This document shows, piece by piece, positions 8,320 through 16,098 of a DNA stretch of 32,553 nt; position 1 is the first letter of the stretch; every line of letters begins with the position of its first letter. The position numbers were made by a program, and so were the translations under genes. The DNA is from Candidatus Bipolaricaulota bacterium (lineage in GTDB: Bacteria > Bipolaricaulota > Bipolaricaulia > M55B111): the NCBI GenBank assembly GCA_021735185.1, contig JAIPHN010000006.1, positions 1 through 32,553 of the forward strand, written 5' to 3'. Below the pieces are notes generated by a model. It did no database searches. It saw only the letters and a list, made by a program, of their open reading frames with translations, and was not told the DNA's origin.

Positions 8320-9069
8320 ATGAGCCTTTTGCCGAACTTTGAGGAGTATATAGAGGAATTCAAAAAGAAGGTTCGAGAAGCAGAAAGCAAAAGAAGGACC
8401 AAGAACCAGAGCAAACAGCAGGTGACCGAAGAGGACGAAAAAGAAAAACATGTTTCTGGAGAAGGTACCGAAGAAGCGCAGGGATGGCTTGCCCCCTGCG
8501 TTTGGCTAACAATCCTCATTGACGTATCCGGTTCGATGGGGGGTGCCTCGGTTGTGGATCGGAGCAAGACCAAGCTGGACCAGGCCGTCAAGGCGGTGCT
8601 AGGTTTTTTGGATACGTTGGACCTTCAACGAGTCTCGGTAGGAGTAGTCAGCTTCGGAGGCCAGGCTGAGAGTTTGATTGATCCCACGAACAACCTAAAA
8701 CGGCTAAAGGAGAAAGTAAAAAGCGTCTCCTCTCATGGCGGCACTCCTCTTTTTGATGGTATGAAGATAGCCTATGAGAAACAGCTGATGTCGCGAACGG
8801 ATACCAGGGTAATCGTGTTGACTTCTGATGGTAAAGCTAACGGGGGAGTGGGTGATGAGGAGATCCTTGGATATGCGGACGAGATAAAGGAAGAAGGGGT
8901 AAAGATAGTGACTATCGGCATGGGTTCCCAAGCGCGGGAGGAGTTCCTTAAGAAGCTGGCTTCGTCCACGGATCTTTACTTCTACACCGAAGCTCCCAGT
9001 GGTTTGGGAGATGTGCTCGATCAAGTAGCGGGACGTCTGGCGTTACTTCCGGATGAAGAGCAAGTTTGA
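8320..9069 (+). CDS. VWA-domain protein with intact MIDAS
   Basis: 249 residues from ATG 8320, preceded by TAAGGAGGT. Residues 1-58 are charged and helical; 60-235 form a von Willebrand A domain. The metal-ion-dependent adhesion site is complete: DVSGSM (68-73), Thr in HGGTPLFDGM (142) and Asp in LTSDGKANGG (170). The GGTPL and LTSDG pattern resembles VWA domains of magnesium chelatase D, CoxE-like and tellurite-type TerY proteins, which bind protein partners through Mg2+ and often pair with ATPases. Lying between an Hsp70 and a membrane protein, it may be the substrate adaptor of the chaperone. No signal peptide is seen, so it is cytoplasmic. Confidence 0.9.
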   Translation: MSLLPNFEEYIEEFKKKVREAESKRRTKNQSKQQVTEEDEKEKHVSGEGTEEAQGWLAPCVWLTILIDVSGSMGGASVVDRSKTKLDQAVKAVLGFLDTLDLQRVSVGVVSFGGQAESLIDPTNNLKRLKEKVKSVSSHGGTPLFDGMKIAYEKQLMSRTDTRVIVLTSDGKANGGVGDEEILGYADEIKEEGVKIVTIGMGSQAREEFLKKLASSTDLYFYTEAPSGLGDVLDQVAGRLALLPDEEQV

Positions 9070-9090
9070 CCGGTGGTTGGGGGAGATAAT

Positions 9091-9585
9091 ATGGAGACCA
9101 TCACTGGACAAATACTCGGTGTAGCCGCGGTTTACGGGGCGGTCGTAAAGGTTCTTCGGTTTGGCCTGGCCCAACGTCAGGTTCCTGCAAGGAAGCCGAC
9201 CAGGGTCTGGCAGAAGGGGGTAGTTGCCCTCTCCTGTCTGGCCCTGGGAGGGTTAATTGCCGCCACGGGCTGGCTCCTGTTTTTCGGATACAGGCAGATA
9301 GAAGCGAATCCGGAGCTTTGGCCCTCTCCGCTTAATCTGAGTTTTGTCTTTTCCGTACTTTATTTTGTTTCCTTTTATTTCACTTCGAGCTTTCCCTCTT
9401 TTACTGGCAATCTATTGCTAGATCAGATCTTTACGGCGCTTGTACTTCTGGGTTTGGCTTCGGGGGCAACTGTCGGCCTACTTTATGCGCTCCCGACGAT
9501 TACGGAAGTCCTGCTCTTGCAATGGGCCACGACCTCTATTTTCTGTGCAACGGGAGTGAGGATCTCCCTGTGGTTACTTGTGTAG
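9091..9585 (+). CDS. Small multispanning membrane protein
   Basis: 164 residues from ATG 9091, with GGGGGAG just upstream. Hydrophobic segments at about 5-22, 45-68, 80-100, 108-130 and 134-160 suggest three to five membrane helices separated by short loops, with a basic loop at 27-43 (RQVPARKPTRVWQK) probably facing the cytoplasm. No enzyme motif is present. It is the only clear membrane protein in the operon and would anchor the VWA or HerA-like components to the membrane. The family is not recognised. Confidence 0.8.
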   Translation: METITGQILGVAAVYGAVVKVLRFGLAQRQVPARKPTRVWQKGVVALSCLALGGLIAATGWLLFFGYRQIEANPELWPSPLNLSFVFSVLYFVSFYFTSSFPSFTGNLLLDQIFTALVLLGLASGATVGLLYALPTITEVLLLQWATTSIFCATGVRISLWLLV

Positions 9586-9628
9586 GGTAAAGCTATGAAT
9601 TCTTTTTCTCTAAACGGAGGAGGAGATT

Positions 9629-10210
9629 ATGACTGACAGTAATAAAACCTACCGTACGGAAGATTTCGCCGTTCACGAACCTTTAAATAACTTGATAGAT
9701 GTACTAAGCGGCTACCCGGAGATGGATTTGGCCAAGGAGACCCTGGAGGTCGTCCTGGAGAATCAAAGGGAACTAATTGAGCTGCAGCAGGTCTCCAGTG
9801 AGGTTCAAGTGGAGGCGATGAAGCTGTATCGGGAGTTAGTCGAATCCTTTTCGGAAGAAGAGGAGCTCATCAAACGGGGACGGAGGGGCCGTCTTACCGG
9901 TTTCGGGAGCGAGGATCCTCTAGAGGTAATTACGGACCAAGCCTTCGAGGCGACCCGAAAGATGCTAGAAAAACTTACGGACAACGAAAAGGCTGTTGAA
10001 CTCATGTTAGAGGGGACGGGAGATCTCACAAAGGAGCTAGGTAAACGGGTCAATAAGCTTATGGATAGGCCCGAAATCGCGAAGAAGGATAAAAAGAAAT
10101 TGGAAGCGGTAAAAAATAACCTCATCAAACACGCCAACCAAGGGCAAGGGAGCCAGACCGGAGGTTCTCGGAGTCAGAACTTGAAGGGTGGTGGTAAAGG
10201 TGGCCCCTGA
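9629..10210 (+). CDS. Helical protein of unknown function with Gly-rich tail
   Basis: 193 residues, SD ACGGAGGAGGAG before ATG 9629. Nearly the whole protein is predicted helix with heptad patterns (residues 35-90 and 105-165), followed by a flexible tail rich in Gly, Gln and Ser (170-193). No conserved motif is recognised. Its 3' end overlaps the start region of the HerA-like ATPase gene, so the two are probably translated together and may interact, for example as an adaptor or coupling subunit. Confidence 0.75.
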   Translation: MTDSNKTYRTEDFAVHEPLNNLIDVLSGYPEMDLAKETLEVVLENQRELIELQQVSSEVQVEAMKLYRELVESFSEEEELIKRGRRGRLTGFGSEDPLEVITDQAFEATRKMLEKLTDNEKAVELMLEGTGDLTKELGKRVNKLMDRPEIAKKDKKKLEAVKNNLIKHANQGQGSQTGGSRSQNLKGGGKGGP

Positions 10211-11474
10211 ACCCGGCATGGACATGGAGCTCTACGAGAAGTTGGAAGATTTGGCGGAGAAGTCGGGCGTCCAGGGGCTTGAAGAGTACGAAGAGGCGAT
10301 CAGGGCCGCCGCTGTAACCGGTGACGAAAAGCTGATCGATCGCCTTCAAGGCGAGTTGACCGACCTCGCCATCGAGGATCCCTATCCCTTCGTTCAACCC
10401 GCAGCGGAAAAGATAAAGGGGCCGATAGAGTACGGCGACGAGCTACAGAGGGGCGTCAGGGCCGGCTTTCAGCCAAATGATTTTGGTCAGATGGCGATCA
10501 CCGGAAGGAACCAGATGGGAAAGACCAACCTGGCCAAGGTACTATTAAAGGAATTGATCCAACAAGGGATAACCGTTCACGTCTTCGACCCCAAGGAGTC
10601 CTTTCGCGGTCTGATCAACCAGCTACCGGATATACACGTCCTCAACTTGACGGAGGACGTACTTTGGAACCCCTTTGCTCCCCCCGTGGAAAACGAAAGG
10701 CTGCGTAAGTTCTGGCGGTCCAAGGTAATTGAACTAATCAACGAGCTCTTCGACCTGCTCAGCGGATCGGGCTCCTTCAGCCAAAACGCCATCTACCAAC
10801 TGTACAAAAAGGCCCGCGATCAGGACGTCTACCCGACGATCCATGACTTGAAGGATTACGTGGAGGCTCGGATGGAGAAGTTACGGGCCCGATCTATCCG
10901 GTATAACTACGCCGAACGTCTCCTGACCCGACTGGAGGCAATCATTTCCGTGATTGGCGATACCTTGAAGCCACAAGTTGGTTTCCCCCTCCAGGATCTA
11001 GCCGGAGAGAATCTGGTATTCGAATGGGGGAATGCCTCTACCCGCATTGAGAGGTTCTTGATCCTGTCGATCTTTCTCTCCCAGTACTACTGGAGGAAGA
11101 CCCGCTATCGCAAAAGAGGGACGATTGACCAAGTAATAATAGTGGACGAGGCGGAGGCCCTCTTCGACCCCAGGGACGACAAGAGCTTCAAAAAGGGGGT
11201 CCCCTTCACCAAGATCCTCGCCTCCCGCTCGAAGGAACTCGGCCTGGCAATTGTAGTCATAAACCAGAATCCAAGCCTCTCAGAGGGGATCAAGGATAAC
11301 GTGGAAACCTGGATTAGCTTCGCTCCCTCGGAAGAACATACCCACAGTGTGGGGAAAGAGATGGGCCTCGACGAGGAGCAAGAGGCTAAGTTGACCGAGC
11401 TCCAAACCGGTGAATGTATAGTCAAGATGGGCCGGTACCCGGAGCCGTTTGGCGTAAAAGCAGATCTTTTTTAG
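10200..11474 (+). CDS. HerA/VirB4-like DNA translocase ATPase (split type)
   Basis: About 424 residues if started at GTG 10200; GTG 10188 and ATG 10218 are alternatives, since no start has an ideal SD. Numbered from 10188, Walker A is GRNQMGKTNL (106-115), followed by FDPKESFRGL and a WNPFAPP loop; Walker B is QVIIVDEAEALFD (315-327); a sensor region IVVINQNPSL is at 355-364. This is the HerA-FtsK branch of hexameric ATPases that pump DNA. The helical N-terminus replaces the usual HerA beta barrel. The winged helix-nuclease that is fused in the homologue at 19348-21399 is here encoded by the next gene. In its operon it is the likely motor of the system. Confidence 0.85.
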   Translation: MAPEPGMDMELYEKLEDLAEKSGVQGLEEYEEAIRAAAVTGDEKLIDRLQGELTDLAIEDPYPFVQPAAEKIKGPIEYGDELQRGVRAGFQPNDFGQMAITGRNQMGKTNLAKVLLKELIQQGITVHVFDPKESFRGLINQLPDIHVLNLTEDVLWNPFAPPVENERLRKFWRSKVIELINELFDLLSGSGSFSQNAIYQLYKKARDQDVYPTIHDLKDYVEARMEKLRARSIRYNYAERLLTRLEAIISVIGDTLKPQVGFPLQDLAGENLVFEWGNASTRIERFLILSIFLSQYYWRKTRYRKRGTIDQVIIVDEAEALFDPRDDKSFKKGVPFTKILASRSKELGLAIVVINQNPSLSEGIKDNVETWISFAPSEEHTHSVGKEMGLDEEQEAKLTELQTGECIVKMGRYPEPFGVKADLF

Positions 11475-11485
11475 AGGTGATTGTT

Positions 11486-12271
11486 ATGAGTATAGAGGAG
11501 GGAGAAGAACAAGGAATTGAGATAGAAGAAGACAAGGCCTACGTCTCGAACGAAGAATTGGAAAAGGACAACCGCCAGTTGCTGGAAGGGCTCATGGAGA
11601 AGGTGGTGCCCGCCGAACCGCTTTTTAAGGAAGACCGGGAGGCAGAAGACGGGGAGGAGGAAGAGAACAAGAGCGGAATGCTTTCCCTCCCGGAAGCAAA
11701 CTTCCTGGAACACGTCAACGATAAGCCCCTTCTTTCTACTACGAAGAGAAAGGAGGATATGGGGTTTAGCTCTTCCAAGTTCAGGCGAATCAGGAAGAAG
11801 TTGGAGGATCTGGATTTTATCAAGGACACGCAGGTCAACCGCGGGGGCAGGGGCGGAATGATCAAACTGACTGCCCTGAAAGAAAAGGGGAGAAACTTCC
11901 TCAAGCAGAGAGGAATTGACCCTCATCATCACCGCGGTGGTCTGGAGCACTTCTTTTTCGTAAACGCCGCCCAGAAGTTTCATCAAAAGCATGGTTGGAA
12001 CGTGTCCCGGGAGGTGAAGCTGGGAGACGTATATGCCGACCTCGTAGCCAGCAAAGAAGGAAAAGATAGGGTGGTAGAGATAGAAACTTCTGATCACGAG
12101 GAAACTGTGGAGAAGATTCACACTTTGTTGAATCAGGTGGACCAGGTCTGGATTGCGACTGCAACGGAACAGCTTCAGGAGAAGTTCGCTCAAACCCTAG
12201 GAAAACGTCTCTCCGAGGAGGAGCAAAAAGAGAGTGTGGAAATTATCAGGGCCCAGAAGTTTAGTAAGTAA
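11486..12271 (+). CDS. Winged helix plus PD-(D/E)XK-like nuclease protein
   Basis: 261 residues from ATG 11486 with AGAGGTGAT as SD. Residues 1-55 are acidic; about 60-135 form a winged helix (SSSKFRRIRKKLEDLDFIKD, then GGRGGMIKLTALKEKG). The C-terminal domain (about 145-250) fits a PD-(D/E)XK fold: EVKLGDVYADLVAS supplies the Asp, and DRVVEIETSD supplies the ExE in place of ExK, followed by a helix and VDQVWIATAT. It aligns well by eye with the C-terminus of the HerA protein at 19348-21399. It probably works with the preceding ATPase to bind or cut DNA. Because the usual Lys is replaced, activity is uncertain. Confidence 0.75.
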   Translation: MSIEEGEEQGIEIEEDKAYVSNEELEKDNRQLLEGLMEKVVPAEPLFKEDREAEDGEEEENKSGMLSLPEANFLEHVNDKPLLSTTKRKEDMGFSSSKFRRIRKKLEDLDFIKDTQVNRGGRGGMIKLTALKEKGRNFLKQRGIDPHHHRGGLEHFFFVNAAQKFHQKHGWNVSREVKLGDVYADLVASKEGKDRVVEIETSDHEETVEKIHTLLNQVDQVWIATATEQLQEKFAQTLGKRLSEEEQKESVEIIRAQKFSK

Positions 12272-12315
12272 AAATGGGTGCCGTTTCTGTAGAAGGTCGA
12301 GCTCAAAGGTCCGGG

Positions 12316-13281
12316 ATGAACAGCCACCAAAGAGAAGTGCGGAAATTTTTCGAGCTGCTTTTCCCCGTAAAGAGAGGGTGGATAGAACTGCGACCCTTCC
12401 TGGCGGGGGAGCCGGTGAGGGAGGAGAGAGCGTGGATCTCGGTTAAAGACAAATCGAATCTGGTCCAAAGAGCTTTGGAGATGGGAAGTTGGCTTGATAC
12501 TTACTTCGGCGTCGCCGTCAGGAGCCGGGAAAGCAAGCAAAGACATAATGCGCAAAAGAAATACCTTAGTTTCTTAACCACCTTATTTGCCGACCTCGAT
12601 GCCAAGGACTTCTCCAAGGGAATGGACGGGGCTAGAGGTAAAGTAGAGAATTTCCACCTTAAACCTTCCGTCATAGTAAACTCTGGACATGGCTTCCATC
12701 TCTATTTTCTTTTAAATGAACCGGTCGAACTGGGGGAGTCCAGGGTGAGGGGAGTGGAGGCGTTGCTTAAGGCCTTGGGGCAGGAGCTTAACGGGGATAG
12801 CATCTCCCTAGCACAAATACTGCGAGTACCCGCTACTTGCAACTGGAAGGACCCCTTTGCTCCCCGACCGGTTCGGATGGTAAAGCTGGAGGATAGACGC
12901 TACGATATTGACTCATTGAAGGAGGCCCTCGACTGGAGAGAGGAAAGCGAGAAGCTTGCTGAAAGTGCGAAAACTAGCTCCCCTCACTTGCCTGAATCTA
13001 CGGAATCCATCGAGCTTGATAGTTTAGAGATCAGCCAGAGGATGAAGCAACTGATTCGCCAAGGGAGAGAGGGTAAATTTAAAGAGTCTTATCCCAGCCG
13101 GTCGGAATGTGATCAGGCGGTCATCACTTCTCTTCTTTCCTCCGGTTATGGAGAAAAAGTCATAAAGTCCGTCTTTGAAAGTTTCCCAATCGGCGAAAAG
13201 TATCGAGAAAAGGGCAAACACGGGGACAAGTATCTCGCCCACAGCATCAAGCGAGCGAGGCTCTATTTGGCCAAACCATAA
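12316..13281 (+). CDS. RepB-like primase-polymerase (archaeo-eukaryotic primase family)
   Basis: 321 residues from ATG 12316, preferred over ATG 12274 because AAAGGT precedes it and MNSHQREVRKFFELLF is a normal family start. Catalytic features: GWIELRPF near the N-terminus, LFADLDAKDF with the metal-binding D93 and D95, SGHGFHLYFLL (123-133) with the conserved His, and QILRVPATCNWK (167-178). The C-terminus has a PriCT-like helical domain, with SECDQAVITSLLSSGY and FPIGEKYREKG-KYLAHSI. Such enzymes make primers or extend them on plasmids and phages. Being last in the chaperone-HerA operon ties the system to DNA synthesis. Confidence 0.88.
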   Translation: MNSHQREVRKFFELLFPVKRGWIELRPFLAGEPVREERAWISVKDKSNLVQRALEMGSWLDTYFGVAVRSRESKQRHNAQKKYLSFLTTLFADLDAKDFSKGMDGARGKVENFHLKPSVIVNSGHGFHLYFLLNEPVELGESRVRGVEALLKALGQELNGDSISLAQILRVPATCNWKDPFAPRPVRMVKLEDRRYDIDSLKEALDWREESEKLAESAKTSSPHLPESTESIELDSLEISQRMKQLIRQGREGKFKESYPSRSECDQAVITSLLSSGYGEKVIKSVFESFPIGEKYREKGKHGDKYLAHSIKRARLYLAKP

Positions 13282-13357
13282 CACTTCTTCCCTTATTTTT
13301 CTTTAACTTCTTTGACCCCCAACCTAACCGGCATACCTTTTGATTTCCCCCTTTTGT

Positions 13358-13430
13358 AAGAGAAAAGAAGAAAAAGAAAAAGATAAAAAAATAAGAGTAG
13401 AGAGAAAGATAGTTGAAAAGAGACTAGATC
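13358..13430 (+). repeat. Polypurine tract
   Basis: About 73 bases made almost only of A and G on the plus strand, with a few scattered T bases, directly after the end of the chaperone operon. Low-complexity purine tracts can form triplexes or R-loops, or simply mark a junction between DNA of different origin. Confidence 0.6.
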
Positions 13431-13717
13431 ATTCTTACGCACTCACCAAAGGGGCGCAACTCAGTAGGTTCTCGGGTAGGTTACTATAGGGGCTTAACTA
13501 AGTTTGGCGCTCACAAGGTCAGCTACGTGATAGACAGCGCCTAATAGTTGCTGCTCGTTGGCGCTTCGGTTGGAGCTCAGTCCTGCAAAGGGGTCCTTCG
13601 CGCTAGTGACGCTAAACTGCGCGAACGGAGGCGCTGAATGGTCAGTAGCTGAGGGGTTCGCCTACGTTTAAGTGACCTACGTGAGGGGCGCCGCTGGTTC
13701 GCTGGCTCATCTGTGAT

Positions 13718-13773
13718 CTGTCAGTTAGACTGCGCAGGACGTGCGCTCCGCTTGACAGGCTGTAGTCTAACTG
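13718..13773. repeat. Two crossing inverted repeats, possible pseudoknot
   Basis: CAGTTAGACT (13722-13731) is the exact reverse complement of AGTCTAACTG (13764-13773). CTGTCA (13718-13723) is the exact reverse complement of TGACAG (13753-13758). The pairs cross rather than nest, so as RNA they could form a pseudoknot or two competing hairpins. Confidence 0.55.
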
Positions 13774-14104
13774 AACATCTTGGGGGAGGTGCTGAGGGCG
13801 CAAGGGAGTAACAGAGTGGGCGGGGCGCGGGAAGCAAGGGTTAGTCCGAGGGAGAAGAAAAAGCTAATGTCTCGTGGCGGGCAGGCGGTCGCAAGTGTGG
13901 CGTGTGGCGTACGGAAGGGAGAGCTAGACGCGAGACGGTTTGGGCGCAGTGGGGAGAGGCAGGTCGCCTCCGCGGGAAACACCTCTTTGACCTTAAGGAA
14001 ATAAAGGTCGGCAGAGACGATTCCGGACGCTTCGGCTCAGAGCCTCTCCGGGCGCCAAATCCGGGAGAAGCTCTCGCCTGCCTCCGGCAGGAATCCTTAA
14101 CAGG

Positions 14105-14330
14105 GGCAATTACTGAAACTATAGCTTCACAAATTTCGCGCTTGTGCAGTGTCGCTGGGACTTCGAGAGATTTCACGGGGCGGAGGAAAAAATTAGAGGA
14201 GAGTAAAAAAGCTCGAAGCTTCCTGGAAAGATTTGAAACTAGTCGGCAATTACTGAAGATATAGCTTCAAAGAATTAGCGCAGCTGCGGATCTGTAGGCT
14301 ACTTGGCGCAGTTTCACGGGAAGGCGCAGT
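14105..14330 (+). repeat. Pair of diverged direct repeats, 140 bases apart
   Basis: Copies begin at 14105 and 14245. Both start with GGCAATTACTGAA, two variable bases, then TATAGCTTCA, then a GCGC and TGC-G segment, and both reach TTTCACGGG about 65-75 bases later. The middle parts have diverged. The TGAA-(N)-TATAGCTTCA core is near-palindromic. The second copy ends about 60 bases before the DUF5131 gene. Confidence 0.6.
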
Positions 14331-14377
14331 CAAAATCGCTGCGGAAGTTAGGTACAATCTAAGTCAGGAGGTCAACT

Positions 14378-15187
14378 ATGGCTAACACGAAGATCGAGTG
14401 GACCGAGGAGACCTGGAATCCTGTTACCGGTTGTGAGGAGGTAAGCGGTAGCTGGGTGCACTGTTATGCCGAGGTGATGGCCAGAAGGTTGCAGGCGATG
14501 GGCCAGGACAAGTACGAGGACGGCTTTGAAGTTCGGGTACACGAATCAGAGCTAAACAGACCAAACCATTGGCGGGTACCGTGCAAGGTGTTCGTCAGCT
14601 CGATGGGCGACACCTTCCACGAGCAAGTGCCGGACGAATTTATCGAGCGGATACAACAGGTGATTGCGGACAACGAGGTGCACATCTTCCAACTGTTGAC
14701 GAAACGGGCGGAGCGCCTTCGGGATTTTCCGGAGTGGCCGGACAACGCCTGAATCGGCGTCACGGTAGAGAACAACCGCGCTCGCTCGCGCATCAAGTAT
14801 CTTAAAAATTTGCGGGCTCCGGTCCGCTTTATTTCGCTCGAGCCGCTGCTGGAGCCTTTGACGGACCTGGGCGAGCAGTTGCGGGAGAATGGGGTCAACT
14901 GGGTGATCGTGGGAGGAGAGAGCGGAACGCAAGCGAGACGGTTGGAGTTAGACTGGATCCGCGACCTGATAGAGGAGTACAAGGACCAAGATGTTGCGAT
15001 CTTCGTCAAGCAACTGGGCACGCGCTGGGAGATGGAGCAAGCAGGCACGAGGGGTAAGGGCGAGGAAATGGAGGGCTGGCCGGAGGAGCTAAAGCTGAGA
15101 CGGTATCCGGAGGCGGCTGACTACCTAAATAAAGGAGCAGGGCGCCTAAAGACAGGTGGCCTTAAGAGAAGGGCGCTCAGCCGCTGA
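14378..15187 (+). pseudogene. DUF5131 (phage Gp37/Gp68) protein interrupted by TGA
   Basis: The frame encodes 269 sense codons with one TGA at 14750-14752. It starts MANTKIEWTEETWNPVTGCE after a strong SD (CAGGAGGTC). VFVSSMGDTFHE, HIFQLLTKRAERL and, past the stop, IGVTVENN, ISLEPLLEP, WVIVGGESG and VAIFVKQLG are family hallmarks. Family members read NVW(L/I)GVT where this one reads NA-stop-IGVT, so TGA sits at the conserved Trp. The first Cys of the usual SPGCxxCY motif is also Trp here (SGSWVHCY). The protein family is phage- and plasmid-associated and radical-SAM-like in motif; its function is unclear. TGA ends many other genes in the window, so a nonsense mutation is more likely than recoding. 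Confidence 0.85.
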
Positions 15188-15269
15188 AGAGGATCCTAGG
15201 GTACTGAAAGACGCAGTTTTAGGCCTGCGGCTAAAAAAACAGGGCTAAGACCGGCCAAAACGGCTATCT

Positions 15270-16098
15270 TCAACCGCTTTGAAACTGATCGTACTTCTCC
15301 AAGGCCGACCGGTCGACGGACTTCTCCTGGCGGCTAATTGACTCTCTCAGGTCCTGATAGGTGAGGGAGGGCGCTTGGTGTGGCTTTGCCAGCTCTTACT
15401 TCTCTACCTACTTACTCTTCACGGCTTTGAGGAAGCGCTGACGGGCCGCCCTTTCACACATCTCGGCGATATCGGCACCGCTGTAGCCTTGAGTCTGCTG
15501 CGCCAATTCGTTCAGGCGGGCGCCGTGGTTGGCTAGCTGCTGGCTGACGGGTCTCTCTTCCAGGTGAAGGACAAATAGTTGCGCTCTTTCCTTACTATCG
15601 GGAAGTCCTACGTAGGCTGTTCTATCAATTCTCTCCGGTCTTAAAAAATCTCCATCTATTAACCAGGGCTTGTTTGTTGGAGACTGAGAGCACTAACACG
15701 TCGGCTTCTTGCTCCTCAAATCTGTCCAATTCGGAAAGGAATTGGGTGACTACGCGGGGGGTGACGGGAGAGTTACCGAGCGATTCGCGCCGGGGGACAA
15801 AGGGTTCCGCTTCGTCAAGGAAGATCACTGCCGGAGCTGCTTTCTCGGCCTGACGGAACAGGTCTCTGACTCCTAGCTCAGCGGCAGTAGCCTTAGCCAG
15901 CCGGGTCTTGCCCGTGCCCGGCGGTCCGTAGAAGAACAACCCCGCGCTCGAGCTCATAATCCCGAACGCAGTCCAAGGCAAACACGTTGGAAGATGAGCT
16001 CCGGGCCGTGAGGTCCGTTTCGGGTTAAAAACCCCTTGAATATTTTTTGTCTGGACCTGCCGCTTGATAGGCCTCCTGTTTAAATCACCGTTGCTCAT
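15270..16098 (-). pseudogene. Cdc48/VAT-like AAA+ ATPase, multiply disrupted
   Basis: On the minus strand an ATG at 16098 with AGGAGG before it leads, after a degraded N-terminus, to Walker A FFYGPPGTGKTRLAK and Walker B VIFLDEAE. The pore-loop stretch between them is missing (about 25 residues). A one-base shift near 15675 moves the frame to WLIDGDFLRPERIDR and YVGLPDSKERAQLF. QGYSGADIAEMCERAA follows, then two stops (TAG at 15408-15410, TAA at 15396-15398), and the family C-terminus continues as LTYQDLRESISRQEKSVDRS to a TGA at 15270-15272. Cdc48-type proteins unfold proteins with ATP and are typical of archaea. At least four lesions mark this copy as dead. Confidence 0.85.

Larger units (their letters stand above)
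13282..14377. other. 1.1-kb gene-free, GC-rich, repeat- and hairpin-rich region
   Basis: No frame here looks like a real protein: the open frames are Arg-, Ser- and Gly-rich and occur on all strands. A T-rich stretch just after the primase gene (13294-13313) may end transcription. A polypurine tract at 13358-13430 follows. From 13440 the sequence turns GC-rich, with many GCGC, GGCGCT and CTACGTGA words. Hairpins occur at 14040-14075 (AGAGCCTCTCC against GGAGAAGCTCT, one mismatch) and 14075-14090 (CCTGCC-TCC-GGCAGG). A pair of diverged repeats and a crossing inverted-repeat set are listed separately. It could be a large structured RNA or a decayed segment. Confidence 0.5.

Noticed and set aside
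13780-14264. Overlapping open frames on both strands in the GC-rich region
   Set aside because: Products are Arg/Ser/Gly-rich, lack any motif, and occur in several frames at once with no SD, as expected from GC-rich non-coding DNA.
14750-14752. TGA as a sense codon in the whole element
   Set aside because: TGA ends several intact genes here (for example the GrpE-like gene at 6777 and the PIN gene at 25197), and Trp is coded by TGG throughout.
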